This document shows, piece by piece, positions 27,200 to 36,227 of a DNA stretch of 64,000 bases. The stretch's first letter is position 1. Every line of letters begins with the position of its first letter. The notes beneath the pieces were generated by a model. The model was given only the letters and a program-made list of their open reading frames with translations, made no database searches and had not been told where the DNA came from. The position numbers and the translations under genes are program-made. The stretch comes from Candidatus Marithrix sp. (GTDB lineage: Bacteria; Pseudomonadota; Gammaproteobacteria; Beggiatoales; Beggiatoaceae). The DNA lies in the NCBI GenBank assembly GCA_016744775.1, contig JADGDS010000005.1, forward strand, positions 1 through 64,000, written 5' to 3'.

Positions 27200-27274
27200 A
27201 TTTTCATATCTCCCAATATTGCAATATTAGTCATAATATCACAACTCTAATGTGATTACCTGTTAAGACGATAT

Positions 27275-27418
27275 GGGGCTAAAGCCGAATGGAACTTAGT
27301 TAAGGGCAACCATAAAGAATTGCCCCTACATAGGGTGGTTTGCCATTAACTAATGGCATTGAGGCAGCCGACTGGGAATACAACTTATGCTTAAGTAAAT
27401 GCCATTCGGCTAAAACCC
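27275..27418. repeat. Inverted repeat, GGGCTAAAGCCGAATGG arms
   Basis: GGGGCTAAAGCCGAATGG (27275-27292) and CCATTCGGCTAAAACCC (27402-27418) pair with few mismatches around an about 110-bp interior. The interior holds a second inverted pair (GGGCAACC and GGTTTGCC) and AATTGCCCCTACATAGGG. No gene is seen in 27200-27443. It looks like a miniature non-coding element. Confidence 0.6.
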
Positions 27419-27420
27419 TA

Positions 27421-27452
27421 TTTGCGTAAAAATTTCTGTATTTTTACGCAAA
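27421..27452 (-). terminator. Stem-loop overlapping the LRR gene stop
   Basis: TTTGCGTAAAAA (27421-27432) and TTTTTACGCAAA (27441-27452) form a 12-bp perfect stem with an 8-base loop that includes the stop codon at 27444-27446. It lies at the end of the five-gene minus-strand cassette and probably ends it. Confidence 0.5.
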
Positions 27453-28769
27453 CCATTGATCCCAAACACTTGGTATTGGTTTCGCATAGATATGGCATTG
27501 AGGCACTGCTTTTTGAAATCTTTTTATTTCTGGTTTTTTAACCTTAGTTTCTTCGCAATCTAATACTTGTAAATAATTTAACTGACGTAGCGGTTTTAAA
27601 GTTTTTATTTTGGTTTTTTTACAATATAATTGTTGTAAGTTATGTAAGTTTCTTAATGGTTCTAAATTAGAAATCAAAGTATTATTGCAATTTAAATAAT
27701 GTAATTTTGTTAAATTTTGTAATGGTTCTAACTTTACAATTTTTGTATTAACACAGTTTAAACGTTGTAAATTTTTTAAATTTGTTAGATCTACTAAATC
27801 AGTTATTTTTGTGTTATAACAATCTAATCTTTGTAAATTTACTAAATTGCTAATTGGGTTTAAACTCGCTATTGGATTATAATAACAAAATAATTCTCGT
27901 AATTCATTTAATTTACTTAATGGCTTTAAATTAGTTATATCATTATAACTGCAATCTAATTCACGCAAGTCATCTAAATCCGCTATTGCTATTAAACTCG
28001 TAATATTATTTTTCCAACAACTTAAATATTGTAATTTTTTTAATTGTTTCAGAGGTTTTAAACTATTTATTTTATTATTACTACAAAATATTTTACGTAA
28101 ATGTTTTAATTCACTTAAAGGTTCTAAGCTGCTAATTTTATTATCTTGTAAAGCCAGTTGTTGTAATTTTTTTAAACGACTTAGCGGCTCCAAAGAACTA
28201 ATATGATTATCACGACAATTCAATGCGCGTAAATTTATTATTTTAAATAATTCTTTATCTTTTGGTTCACGTTTAATACCAATTGCTTTAGTAAAAATAT
28301 TTTTCCATTTGTCGTCTTGGCTATTCCACCATTTTCTATCTTCCGAAATTAGATCTTGGTATTCTTGTACAGATGGTGCAATTGTACATTTAGGATTAAT
28401 AAATTCTTTAGGTTTTTCTAATTCTGCTGGCTTAGCGGGAGGAGTAATTATAATTTCTTTAGAAATAACACCTAAAGCTAATGCCCAAGAATCTACTGCC
28501 CAATTTGCAAATTCTTGTGCTACACCAAGATTATTATATAAACGTTGCTTTAATTTTACTAATAAAATTTCTATTGGTTGTGTAGCAGAGCTATTGATTA
28601 GATCTGCTACAATTCTTTCTCGAATTGCACTCATTAACAGATTGATTTCGCGTTTATATTCAGGACATAAATCTTTTAATATAGCTTTAAACTTTTTTTG
28701 ATCTTGATATATAAAATTACCATATTGTGTGATGGTATATTTTAGTATTTCACGAGGAATATCGTTCAT
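27444..28769 (-). CDS. Leucine-rich-repeat protein with conserved N-terminal helical domain (1)
   Basis: 441 residues. Residues 1-105 form a helical module with the block FKAILKDLCPEYKREINLLMSAI and ending AQEFANWAVDSWALALGVI. It is also present in the LRR protein at 30116-31036. After a linker and a WWNSQDDKW segment, about ten LRR units of 21-22 residues follow (L-x-x-L-x-x-L-x-C-x-x-N-x-I-x-x-L-x-P-L), internalin-like. There is no signal peptide, so it is likely cytoplasmic. It is last in the vWA-PP2C-LRR-kinase-LRR cassette and is probably a recognition or scaffold subunit for the kinase next to it. Confidence 0.85.
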   Translation of the reverse strand: MNDIPREILKYTITQYGNFIYQDQKKFKAILKDLCPEYKREINLLMSAIRERIVADLINSSATQPIEILLVKLKQRLYNNLGVAQEFANWAVDSWALALGVISKEIIITPPAKPAELEKPKEFINPKCTIAPSVQEYQDLISEDRKWWNSQDDKWKNIFTKAIGIKREPKDKELFKIINLRALNCRDNHISSLEPLSRLKKLQQLALQDNKISSLEPLSELKHLRKIFCSNNKINSLKPLKQLKKLQYLSCWKNNITSLIAIADLDDLRELDCSYNDITNLKPLSKLNELRELFCYYNPIASLNPISNLVNLQRLDCYNTKITDLVDLTNLKNLQRLNCVNTKIVKLEPLQNLTKLHYLNCNNTLISNLEPLRNLHNLQQLYCKKTKIKTLKPLRQLNYLQVLDCEETKVKKPEIKRFQKAVPQCHIYAKPIPSVWDQWFA

Positions 28770-28789
28770 TGTTAGTTATCATTTCTCTG

Positions 28790-30103
28790 TTAAAATCTAA
28801 TTTCCCCAGTTGTTTTACCAAAATTAATCTTTATACCTAAAGCTATTTTTACATTTTGCCCTGTATTTACTTTGGTAGTAACACCATCTACTGTTGTAAC
28901 ATGCCATGTTTCTGAAGAATGATTTTTTAAGCCCCAGACATTAGGCAAATCAGGATGTTGATTCATAGAGGCAATAGCTTCAGAAAAATCATAATTTTTA
29001 TCTGGATCAATATGATGATTGAAAAGTTTGCTATCATAATTTAACATAATAATATTATGATTAATACGAATACGCGGTGGAATTTTTAAGAGCTTTTGAC
29101 ATGACCAACAAAGTTTGCCTTTTTTATGACTCATCATATCTGTTTCATAGAAATTTTCGGCTCCACAATCTCCGCAATAAATAATTGAATCTCGCAAGGC
29201 TATCATTGCATTACACCATTCACTTTCACGTACTCTACCTTGTTTAGCATCATAAATACCGTCAGTAAAAGCTTTAGTAAAAATATTACGTAATTGACGT
29301 GGATAAATATTCCAATAAATAATAGCATTGTCGTGATAACCTAATATAGGAGTATTAGATTTATCATTAGGATCAAATATAAAAACTGGTTCTGTTCCAT
29401 ATAATTTATTCATAGCCGGCAAGTCAAAACATTTTATTTTAGCCTCTTTTTTGCCTTCTAAAGGATGATGTATCATAAATATATAAAACAATAAAACTGC
29501 TAATGAAAATAAATCTGTTTCTATACTTGGTTTTACTTCACCCCGTACTACTTCTGGTGCCATAAAGCGCGGTGTACCTAATACTCCTCCACTAGCATCA
29601 CCATCAAGGGTGACATTGTCATTATCGCAAATTAAAACTTCTCCAGTATCAGGATCAAAAAATACATTACCAAAAGAAATATCCCGATAACAGAAACCCT
29701 TAGCGTGAAGTTGTAGAAAGCTATGGGCTAATTCTAATCCAACCGTTGCTAAAATACGAAATGAAGGATCAATACGTCGCTTCATTAAGTCATTAATACT
29801 TTTATAACGCGCTCCCCGTAGCGGCATTACATAACCAAAACCTTTAATTTGAGAAGAGGTAGCCAAACTCAAAGGCCATAAAAATTTGTCATTAGGTGCG
29901 CCGCTGTTAATTAACATCTCAAGTGCTTGAGATTGTTCTTCAGTAGCCTGTTCAGGAAAGTACCACTTTATGGCCACAGGTTTACCGTTCAAATTAGCTT
30001 GATAAACTTCCCCTTGTCCACCCCCACCAATGAACTTTTCAATTTCACAATATAAATTTGTATCTAATTGTACAACTTGTTTAGGACTTAATAATTGGTT
30101 CAT
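28790..30103 (-). CDS. TerY-P-type protein kinase with zinc ribbon
   Basis: 437 residues. The Gly loop FIGGGGQGEVYQA is followed by VAIKWYFPE with the ATP Lys. The catalytic loop is YRDISFGNVFF (HRD is YRD), the metal motif CDNDNV replaces DFG, and the activation segment ends in GTPRFMAPEVV. A Cys4 ribbon (CGDCGAEN...CWSC) lies around residues 335-370, then a beta-rich tail with NVWGLKNHSSETW. This layout matches the kinase of the TerY-P triad (vWA, PP2C, kinase) known from tellurium-resistance-linked stress modules. The retained Asp residues make activity plausible. It sits between the two LRR genes. Confidence 0.85.
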   Translation of the reverse strand: MNQLLSPKQVVQLDTNLYCEIEKFIGGGGQGEVYQANLNGKPVAIKWYFPEQATEEQSQALEMLINSGAPNDKFLWPLSLATSSQIKGFGYVMPLRGARYKSINDLMKRRIDPSFRILATVGLELAHSFLQLHAKGFCYRDISFGNVFFDPDTGEVLICDNDNVTLDGDASGGVLGTPRFMAPEVVRGEVKPSIETDLFSLAVLLFYIFMIHHPLEGKKEAKIKCFDLPAMNKLYGTEPVFIFDPNDKSNTPILGYHDNAIIYWNIYPRQLRNIFTKAFTDGIYDAKQGRVRESEWCNAMIALRDSIIYCGDCGAENFYETDMMSHKKGKLCWSCQKLLKIPPRIRINHNIIMLNYDSKLFNHHIDPDKNYDFSEAIASMNQHPDLPNVWGLKNHSSETWHVTTVDGVTTKVNTGQNVKIALGIKINFGKTTGEIRF

Positions 30104-30115
30104 TTTTTTTATCCA

Positions 30116-31036
30116 TTACAAATAACCAAAATTATGAATTACTTCACATTTAGGCATAAGACTTTTAAATGTTTTAATTTGTAGTTGACTTATGTTAGTA
30201 TCTTTGCAATTTAGGTATTCTAAATTTTCTAGTTTTAATAAAGGTTCTAAATTATTAATTGGGTTGCTCCAGCAGGATAAAGATTTCAAATTACTTAAAT
30301 TTTGTAGTGGTGTTAAATCAGTAATTTGATTTTCTGCACAATATAAAGACTCTAACTGTTGTAAATTTGACAGAGCGTCTAAGTTAATAATTTCATTACC
30401 CCAGCAAGATAAAGATTGTAAGTTATTTAACTTATATAAGTCATGTAAATCATTTGAATTAGTTAAACTACAATCTAATTTTGTTAAATTTTTTAAAAAT
30501 TTTAAAGCTTTAAAATTACTGAGTAATGGGTGATAACGACAATCTAATTCCCTTAAATTTATAATTTTATTGATTTCTTGTTGATTAGGTTGATATTTAA
30601 TATTAACCGCATTCATTAAAATAGTTTTCCATTCAGAGTCTAATTGTCGCCACCATTCTAAATCAGCAGTAAGCGAGTTATTAGTTGATTCAACTAATGA
30701 TATATTTTGTATAGAATTATTTGGAGACGAAATGACATCTAATATTAAAGCCCAAGATTCTACTGCCCAAGCTGCAAATTCTGGTGCAATACCTAAATGA
30801 TCATATAAACGTTGTGTTAATTTTATTAAAACTATATCTACTGAATCTTTATTTGACAGTTTTAATAAGTCTGTAACAATTTTTTCTTCTAATACGCTGA
30901 TTAATAAGTTAATTTCACGTTTATATTCGGGACATAAATCACGTAATAAGGCTTCACATTTTTTATGATCATCACAGATTTGAATACCGTAGTTGGTTAC
31001 AATAATTTTTAAATTATTACGAACAATATTATTCAT
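30116..31036 (-). CDS. Leucine-rich-repeat protein with conserved N-terminal helical domain (2)
   Basis: 306 residues. The N-terminal 105 residues repeat the module of the other LRR gene (CEALLRDLCPEYKREINLLI; APEFAAWAVESWALILDVIS). Then comes a WW-containing linker (LEWWRQLDSEWK) and about six LRR units (LDALSNLQQLESLYCAENQI). It is shorter than its paralogue by about five repeats, consistent with repeat gain or loss after duplication. It starts five bases after the PP2C gene and stops twelve before the kinase gene. Confidence 0.85.
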   Translation of the reverse strand: MNNIVRNNLKIIVTNYGIQICDDHKKCEALLRDLCPEYKREINLLISVLEEKIVTDLLKLSNKDSVDIVLIKLTQRLYDHLGIAPEFAAWAVESWALILDVISSPNNSIQNISLVESTNNSLTADLEWWRQLDSEWKTILMNAVNIKYQPNQQEINKIINLRELDCRYHPLLSNFKALKFLKNLTKLDCSLTNSNDLHDLYKLNNLQSLSCWGNEIINLDALSNLQQLESLYCAENQITDLTPLQNLSNLKSLSCWSNPINNLEPLLKLENLEYLNCKDTNISQLQIKTFKSLMPKCEVIHNFGYL

Positions 31037-31041
31037 TTTAT

Positions 31042-31851
31042 TTATAATTGTGTTATTATTCCTATTGATATGTCATCACCGCTACCGTTTTTTGAAGCTT
31101 CTGTCAGCCACTGTTCTAAATTTTGGGCAACAAAAGAGGTTCCTTCACTTTTTATTAATTGTGTAATATCTGAAGCCACTTTAAAAAAATTAGCGTCATC
31201 TGAAAAAGAATTAGCATATCCATCACTAGCTAATAAAATTAAGTCAGGCGATCTATTTATAATAGCTTGAAAACTCATACGAAAATCACGCCACGCATCT
31301 TTAATACATAAGGATGTAGTTTCATTCGCAAATAAACGCTCATCTTTTAACATTGGTGTTTCTATAATCTTATTTTCCCAAACTGTTAGAATATCTCCAT
31401 CACCTAATTGCCAGTAAATAATAAAATTATCCGTCATTAATACAATTAATAATGTTGCACCATAAGCAATAGTAGTTTTGCCTTCTAATAGTTTTAATTC
31501 TTGTTCAGAAAAGGGATTGTTACGAATATCTGCATCTACAGCGGCTTTCCATTCTTGAACGATTAATTTAGGTATTTGTTCATTAGCTAATCTTTTTATA
31601 AAAGATAAGTTATAGTTATAAGATTTAATAGATTTAAAAAAATTTTTGATAGTTTCAATAGCTATTTGAACTGCAAAAGATGATCCTTTATCGCTTCTGA
31701 AACTCTTTTTACTGCCATGCCCGTCAGAAATTGCTAAAATCACAGTGTCTGAAATATAACATCTAATAGAATCTTGATTGGGTAAATTATGACGTTGATG
31801 TGCTGCACCGCGAACACTAGCTGTGATCATCAAGCATTTATTACCAGACAT
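31042..31851 (-). CDS. PP2C-family Ser/Thr phosphatase of the TerY-P cassette
   Basis: About 269 residues from ATG 31851; the frame is open to 31899, but that start lies 59 bases inside the vWA gene, while 31851 gives an 11-base overlap. ASVRGAAHQRHNLPNQDSIR opens the fold, with metal-binding Asp residues in NQD, ISDGHGSKKS, LLASDGYANSF and SGDDISIGI. It would reverse the action of the kinase two genes downstream. PP2C coupled to a vWA and a kinase is the TerY-P arrangement. Confidence 0.88.
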   Translation of the reverse strand: MSGNKCLMITASVRGAAHQRHNLPNQDSIRCYISDTVILAISDGHGSKKSFRSDKGSSFAVQIAIETIKNFFKSIKSYNYNLSFIKRLANEQIPKLIVQEWKAAVDADIRNNPFSEQELKLLEGKTTIAYGATLLIVLMTDNFIIYWQLGDGDILTVWENKIIETPMLKDERLFANETTSLCIKDAWRDFRMSFQAIINRSPDLILLASDGYANSFSDDANFFKVASDITQLIKSEGTSFVAQNLEQWLTEASKNGSGDDISIGIITQL

Positions 31852-32542
31852 CCGCTGCTGAAGAAGGCTCATTTTCTGGCAATTTTGGAATTGGCACATT
31901 CATACCTGAAGAATTCATATAATTAACTTGGCTAGATGGTGATGATGCTGATTTTAAAATTACAGTTGATACCCATTTTATATATTTAACTAATTGATCT
32001 GCGTTATTTGCTTGTAAAGGTTTTAGATCTGGATTATCAATAAATCGTTGTAATATTTCTTGATCTGCATCTTCTCCAACTGCAATTGCAATACGAACTG
32101 CTTTTTTACCCCACGGTAAAGCCATTAATGTTTTTAATCCATGATGAATATCATCAGTAGGCAAGCCGTCAGAAATTAAGACTAATACTGGTGGTAAAGC
32201 TCTATCACTCATAGGAGGTATTTTTAATTCTTCTGATAATAAGTTTAATGCTTCACCCATATCAGTTAAACCACCGCTAGCTAAGTCTTTCCATTGAAAT
32301 TTTTCAATTGGAGTTGGTTTGGAAATATGCCATTCTGCACCATCAGAAAATTTAATTGCACGTACTAATATTTCTGCATTAGGATTTTCATTGGCAATTG
32401 CTTGCATATGTGGTATAGCTTCACGAATTGCGTTATTTAAAGCTTGAATCTTACCATCAATATTCATTGATCCTGAACAATCGGCAAGTAAAATAAAATG
32501 CAGTGGGCGAGTAGCAAGTTCACCACCGGGACGTTTATTCAT
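31841..32542 (-). CDS. TerY-like vWA-domain protein
   Basis: 233 residues. The MIDAS motif is DCSGSMNIDGKIQALN (DxSxS), with the Thr in GLTDMGEALNLL and the Asp in VLISDGLPTDD, so the metal site is complete. The start RPLHFILLADCSGSM matches TerY. It leads the cassette and overlaps the phosphatase gene. TerY-type vWA proteins are thought to scaffold metal-dependent phosphosignalling complexes. Confidence 0.88.
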   Translation of the reverse strand: MNKRPGGELATRPLHFILLADCSGSMNIDGKIQALNNAIREAIPHMQAIANENPNAEILVRAIKFSDGAEWHISKPTPIEKFQWKDLASGGLTDMGEALNLLSEELKIPPMSDRALPPVLVLISDGLPTDDIHHGLKTLMALPWGKKAVRIAIAVGEDADQEILQRFIDNPDLKPLQANNADQLVKYIKWVSTVILKSASSPSSQVNYMNSSGMNVPIPKLPENEPSSAADVW

Positions 32543-32662
32543 TATTTATTGTTCTCAATTTAATTGTAATGTTGTATGGAATACAAAATATATGCCATGC
32601 TGGAAATGGTGGGATTTATATTTATAAATAATTCATCAAGCTAAAACATCCTATGAGCTATC

Positions 32663-32695
32663 AGACCTGACAGGTTTTAAAAACCTGTCAGGTCT
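32663..32695. repeat. CCTGACAGG palindrome, copy 6
   Basis: Perfect-arm palindrome between the vWA gene and the protease pseudogene. It lies 6 bases from the pseudogene's 3' limit and, with copy 7, brackets it. Confidence 0.85.
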
Positions 32696-32700
32696 TGAGA

Positions 32701-34503
32701 TTATTACAACACCCGCCGCTCAAATCCCAACTCAGCCAATCCATCCAATGTTTTACTATCTGTCAATACGGCAATATTAGCAAGTTCTGCCGTGTAGTTG
32801 GTTGAAGAATGCGCTTATTGCTTTTTTGGTTTTCTTTATGTGGGTTTTCTTCTAGGGTTTCTGTTAGTCTTGGATCGCGGTATGAGTAGAATTTAAAGCT
32901 GCCTGTGCTGCCATCATAGCTGGCTCCTCCTCCATATGCTCCACCTTGTTCGCGCACTGTTCGGTGTAAGTAGCCATTGCTTAATGTGTCCCAGCACTGT
33001 GAAAACAGCAGCATCAAAATCATTTGGTGCTACTGTTGAGTAAGCTTTGGAGCAAAAATTTACTTGGGTATTTGTCTGCCAAGCTTGTTTTATTTGTTCA
33101 TTTACAGGTTCTGGTTTGAAATTAAATGTTTGTTCAGCTTCACTGACAGTTAATAGTTGACGCGGGGATTGTAGTAATTTGTCACGAATTCGAGCTAATT
33201 TTGCAGCAAATTTTTCAGCTTCTAGGTTTTTATCTAGTTGTTTTAGTTTTTGTATTCCTTCTAAACCAGACCATTGTTCGGATAATTCGGATAGTTTGTC
33301 TTGATTGCGTACTAAGGCTTTGCCAGATATACTAAAATAACTTTGTATTTGTTGCACGTCATTGATGTTGCCGCGAATTGATAAGCTTGCACTTATTCCA
33401 CCAGTTACTGCTGCTTGTAATGCCGCTGTTTGTCGATAATCTTGCTCTCCAACACCTACTTCAGTAAGTATGTCGCAAAATAGAGGTAATATTTCTAATA
33501 ATTCTGGTTCAAATTCTGGTAAATCTATGACAATTTTTTGATAAATCATACCATTGGTGCCACTTGCAAACCATGTACTTGCTAAGTTGCCTATGGTTTT
33601 AAAGTTGCCGCTGGGAATTTTTAATTCGTCTGCTATGTCTTCTAATCCTACTTTTGGTAATATTTCAGGATCATCTTCTTGTTCTATGATTTGAGCTTTT
33701 TGTTCATCATTAAGTTTGGCTTTTATGGCTGCTAATTTTGCTGTTTCTTCTGCAATTGCTTTAGCGGCTAAGTCGGCATCCGGTGCCATTACTACGCGCA
33801 CTCTATGTGGATTATCTAATAATAATCCTTGTATTAAATCTGGAATAAAGCGTGGATTTTGGCAATCTTGTCGTAATTTGATTAATGCAGAATCTAAGTC
33901 TAAGAATGCTACTGGATCACCTCCATGTATCATTGGTGATAAGGCATTGACTATTAAGCGTAAACCATAAGGAAAACCATCACCAGTAATTTCTCGTTGA
34001 CTCAATTCGATTTGATGTAATACTGATTCGACTTGTTCCAGCGGCACACCATTTTTGGCTACATTTTGTAATACTTCTAAAATTAAGGCTTCTACTGCTT
34101 CAGCTTGTTCAGGATTAGAGCCTTCTAAGCCACACATAAAGGTAGTTTCAGTACTACTTTCATCACAACCACATAAAGGGGAAACTGCGGTACCTAATTT
34201 TGTTGATTCTAAAGCATCACGTAAGGGCGATGCGCTATTATCTAATAATACGCCTGATAATAAATTTGCATTCATTACTTCATTAATATCTGTGCTGTCA
34301 CCTAATAGCCATGCTAAAACTATATGAGTTTGATTATGCACCGGCGAACTCAATGCACCCTTCATTTCATTAAAAACTACACCTTTATAGACTAATTCAT
34401 CATTATCAAATTCAAGGCTATGCCCTTCTTGTGCAAAATCAAGAGCTTCCAAACTAGGGAAAAAAGTAGCATCCAAATAAACTTGTAATAAATTATCAAA
34501 ATC
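32701..34503 (-). pseudogene. Decaying partial duplicate of the M16C (PreP-like) protease gene
   Basis: The segment aligns base by base with 36228-38766, but lacks the first 120 codons including the zinc motif HILEH. It has lost several internal blocks: about 100 codons after KGALSSPV, the LQARQQ stretch, the RQTLEQARFDELPRL...SPVG block, about 20 codons before FKPEPVNEQ, and parts of the C-terminus. A frame break lies near HIKQWLL. Some deletions coincide with short direct repeats in the intact copy (CTTGTT, TTCGGATA). No active enzyme can be made. It is framed by palindromes 6 and 7. Confidence 0.9.
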
Positions 34504-34537
34504 CTAGTGCTTTGTCAACTTTAAACTGTCGGGTTTT

Positions 34538-34604
34538 AGACCTGACAGGTTTTAAAAACCTGTCAGGTCTTGGGGCTTGTAACAAGGTTTAGTTTATTGA
34601 CAGT
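34538..34604. repeat. CCTGACAGG palindrome, copy 7, with extended shared flank
   Basis: The palindrome is 34538-34570. The adjoining TGGGGCTTGTAACAAGGTTT and AGTTTATTGACAGT (34571-34604) recur, on the other strand, beside copies 8 and 9. The repeated unit is therefore longer than the palindrome in these three copies. Confidence 0.75.
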
Positions 34605-34606
34605 GT

Positions 34607-34730
34607 ACTAGTTCCGTTTCACATTCGGGCATCAGGGGTGTTAATGGTATCATTTTGACACCATGCGCTTCACCACATTGTTTAACTTTGTTACAACTTG
34701 TAACAATATTATTGAAATTAAATTTGCCCT
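34607..34730 (-). pseudogene. Gene fragment of unknown family
   Basis: On the minus strand an open stretch reads NKVKQCGEAHGVKMIPLTPL followed by MPECETELV, then stops within the extended repeat flank. No start codon fits a full gene. The Cys-rich, Pro-containing sequence looks coding, but I do not recognise it. The repeat insertion seems to have cut it. Confidence 0.3.
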
Positions 34731-34866
34731 ATAATATTTCCACTCCTTTATTGTTTCGTTTAATTAATTATGCTCATTACATTATTGATATGACTTTTCT
34801 GTGGATATTGAAGACAAGGATTTAATACCCCATTATAAGCCCTAAATGATATAAGGAGAATTATTG

Positions 34867-34974
34867 ATGAAAAATAATATTACTGAACTATGTGCCTTAT
34901 TATGGGCAATGCATACTTCTGAGTCTGAAAATAACCCTGATTTAATATATATTTGTTATAATATATCATTATAA
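34867..34974 (+). CDS. Possible small ORF, 35 residues
   Basis: ATG 34867 follows a good ribosome site (ATAAGGAGAATTATTG). The product MKNNITELCALLWAMHTSES then ENNPDLIYICYNISL is not recognised. It may be the surviving 5' end of a longer gene, since the strong ribosome site is unusual for so short a frame. Confidence 0.3.
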   Translation: MKNNITELCALLWAMHTSESENNPDLIYICYNISL

Positions 34975-34985
34975 CAAAGCAAAAA

Positions 34986-35032
34986 GTAGGTGGGGTTAGA
35001 TTTTTCTATGCAGTAAAAAAACGTAACCCTAC
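34986..35032. repeat. GGGTTAGA...CGTAACCC inverted repeat, copy 1
   Basis: GTAGGTGGGGTTAG at the left and CGTAACCCTAC at the right flank TTTTTCTATGCAGTAAAAAA. The same layout occurs at 43681-43723. Non-coding. Confidence 0.6.
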
Positions 35033-35090
35033 ATATAAACCAATACAAAAAGTGTTGCTAAAGGATTATTAATATTCAAAGGTACAAAAT

Positions 35091-35519
35091 ATGATAGATC
35101 AATTTAATCTGGAACGTTTTATAGATGCTCAAAATTATATATATGATGATGTAATAGAAGAACTAAAAAATGGTAAGAAAAAAACTCATTGGATATGGTT
35201 TATTTTTCCACAAATTACAGGATTAGGCTATAGTAGAATGAGTAAAAAATATGCAATTAAATCAAAGGCTGAGGCAATAGCATATTTAGAACATCCGATT
35301 TTAGGGAATAGGATAAAAGAATGTACACAGCTTGTTATAGATATAAATGAAAAGCCACTATTAGAAATTTTTGGCTCTCCAGATAATATGAAATTTCATT
35401 CATCTATAACATTGTTTCATATTGTTGATGAAAACTCAAAAGTCTTCAGTAATGCACTTGCAAAATATTTTGCAAATAATCATAACAAAGCAACTATTGA
35501 TATTCTAAATAAGTTATAG
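35091..35519 (+). CDS. DUF1810-family protein
   Basis: 142 residues, full family length. FNLERFIDAQNYIYDDVIEELKNGKKKTHWIWFIFPQITGLGYS followed by MSKKYAIKSKAEAIAYLEHP and LG-x-R-x(2)-ECT matches the DUF1810 pattern (FxxAQ-x-Y...ELxxGxKxSHWMWFIFPQ). The later FGSPDNMKFHSSITLF block is also conserved. It is a cytoplasmic helical protein of unknown function. It stands alone, with no strong ribosome site. Confidence 0.85.
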   Translation: MIDQFNLERFIDAQNYIYDDVIEELKNGKKKTHWIWFIFPQITGLGYSRMSKKYAIKSKAEAIAYLEHPILGNRIKECTQLVIDINEKPLLEIFGSPDNMKFHSSITLFHIVDENSKVFSNALAKYFANNHNKATIDILNKL

Positions 35520-35594
35520 TTTATATGGATCAATTAGTTAAGCGTAGAGTGTAGTGAGGAGTGCCATAACGCACTGCTCACAACTCCCTACAAG

Positions 35595-35996
35595 CTATTC
35601 AGTTGTCATATCTAGTAATCTGACTCCTTCAATTCTTGAGAAATGCTTTGTATTTAAAGTTGCAATACTTAAATTATGAAATTTAGCAGTAGCTGCAATA
35701 AATATATCTCTATATTCTATTATTTGATTTCTTTTCTTCAGATTCTGAAAAATTGAAGCAGCAAGTTCCGCAATTTCATCATCTAAAGGGATAGATTCTA
35801 TCCATTTTCTTATTTTTGTTATATCTTCAACATGTTTATCAGTTTTGGCTCCTGATAATAGTTCAAATGTCGTAATTGAAGATATAAAACAAATATGTTG
35901 TTCTTTGAGTTTCCATAAATAAGATTTCTGCTTTTTCTCTTTCCTTAGAAACTCTATAATAATAGATGTGTCTATTAGAATTCTTCTATTGTCCAT
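35595..35996 (-). CDS. PIN-domain toxin (VapC-like)
   Basis: 133 residues. The acidic PIN residues are visible: Asp in ILIDTSIIIEFLRK, Glu in TTFELLSGAK, and the third and fourth acidic positions in IIEYRDIFIAATAKFHNLSIATLNTKHF. That is the metal-dependent ribonuclease site. It overlaps its antitoxin gene by 22 bases. Confidence 0.85.
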   Translation of the reverse strand: MDNRRILIDTSIIIEFLRKEKKQKSYLWKLKEQHICFISSITTFELLSGAKTDKHVEDITKIRKWIESIPLDDEIAELAASIFQNLKKRNQIIEYRDIFIAATAKFHNLSIATLNTKHFSRIEGVRLLDMTTE

Positions 35997-36202
35997 GATT
36001 TTATTCTGAGTTCCTCTTCAGTAATATGATCCCACTGAGAAATAGATAAAAAATCTTTTTTCCATTCATCCTTATCATCTACTGATTGCATTTTCTGATA
36101 AGGAATAATTAAAATTTCAACTTGTTTGGCATAAAAGCTTTCAGGTAAGTCAATAGTTATTTGATTTCCCGTAACTTTTCTTAATTCTCTTACTAGTTGC
36201 AT
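35975..36202 (-). CDS. Antitoxin partner of the PIN toxin
   Basis: 75 residues from ATG 36202. The frame continues upstream to 36283, but that part runs into the protease gene and is out of character. MQLVRELRKVTGNQITIDLP and ESFYAKQVEILIIPY resemble small VapB-like antitoxins in which the first strand-loop-strand part binds DNA or dimerises and the C-terminal acidic helix (WTIEEF) blocks the toxin. It overlaps the toxin gene, so they are translationally coupled. Confidence 0.7.
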   Translation of the reverse strand: MQLVRELRKVTGNQITIDLPESFYAKQVEILIIPYQKMQSVDDKDEWKKDFLSISQWDHITEEELRIKSWTIEEF

Positions 36203-36227
36203 AGTAACACCATTATTAATAATATTA

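Noticed and set aside
32763..33023. Separate 86-residue gene containing HRTVREQGGAYGGG
   Set aside because: It is an out-of-frame piece of the decayed M16C protease copy.
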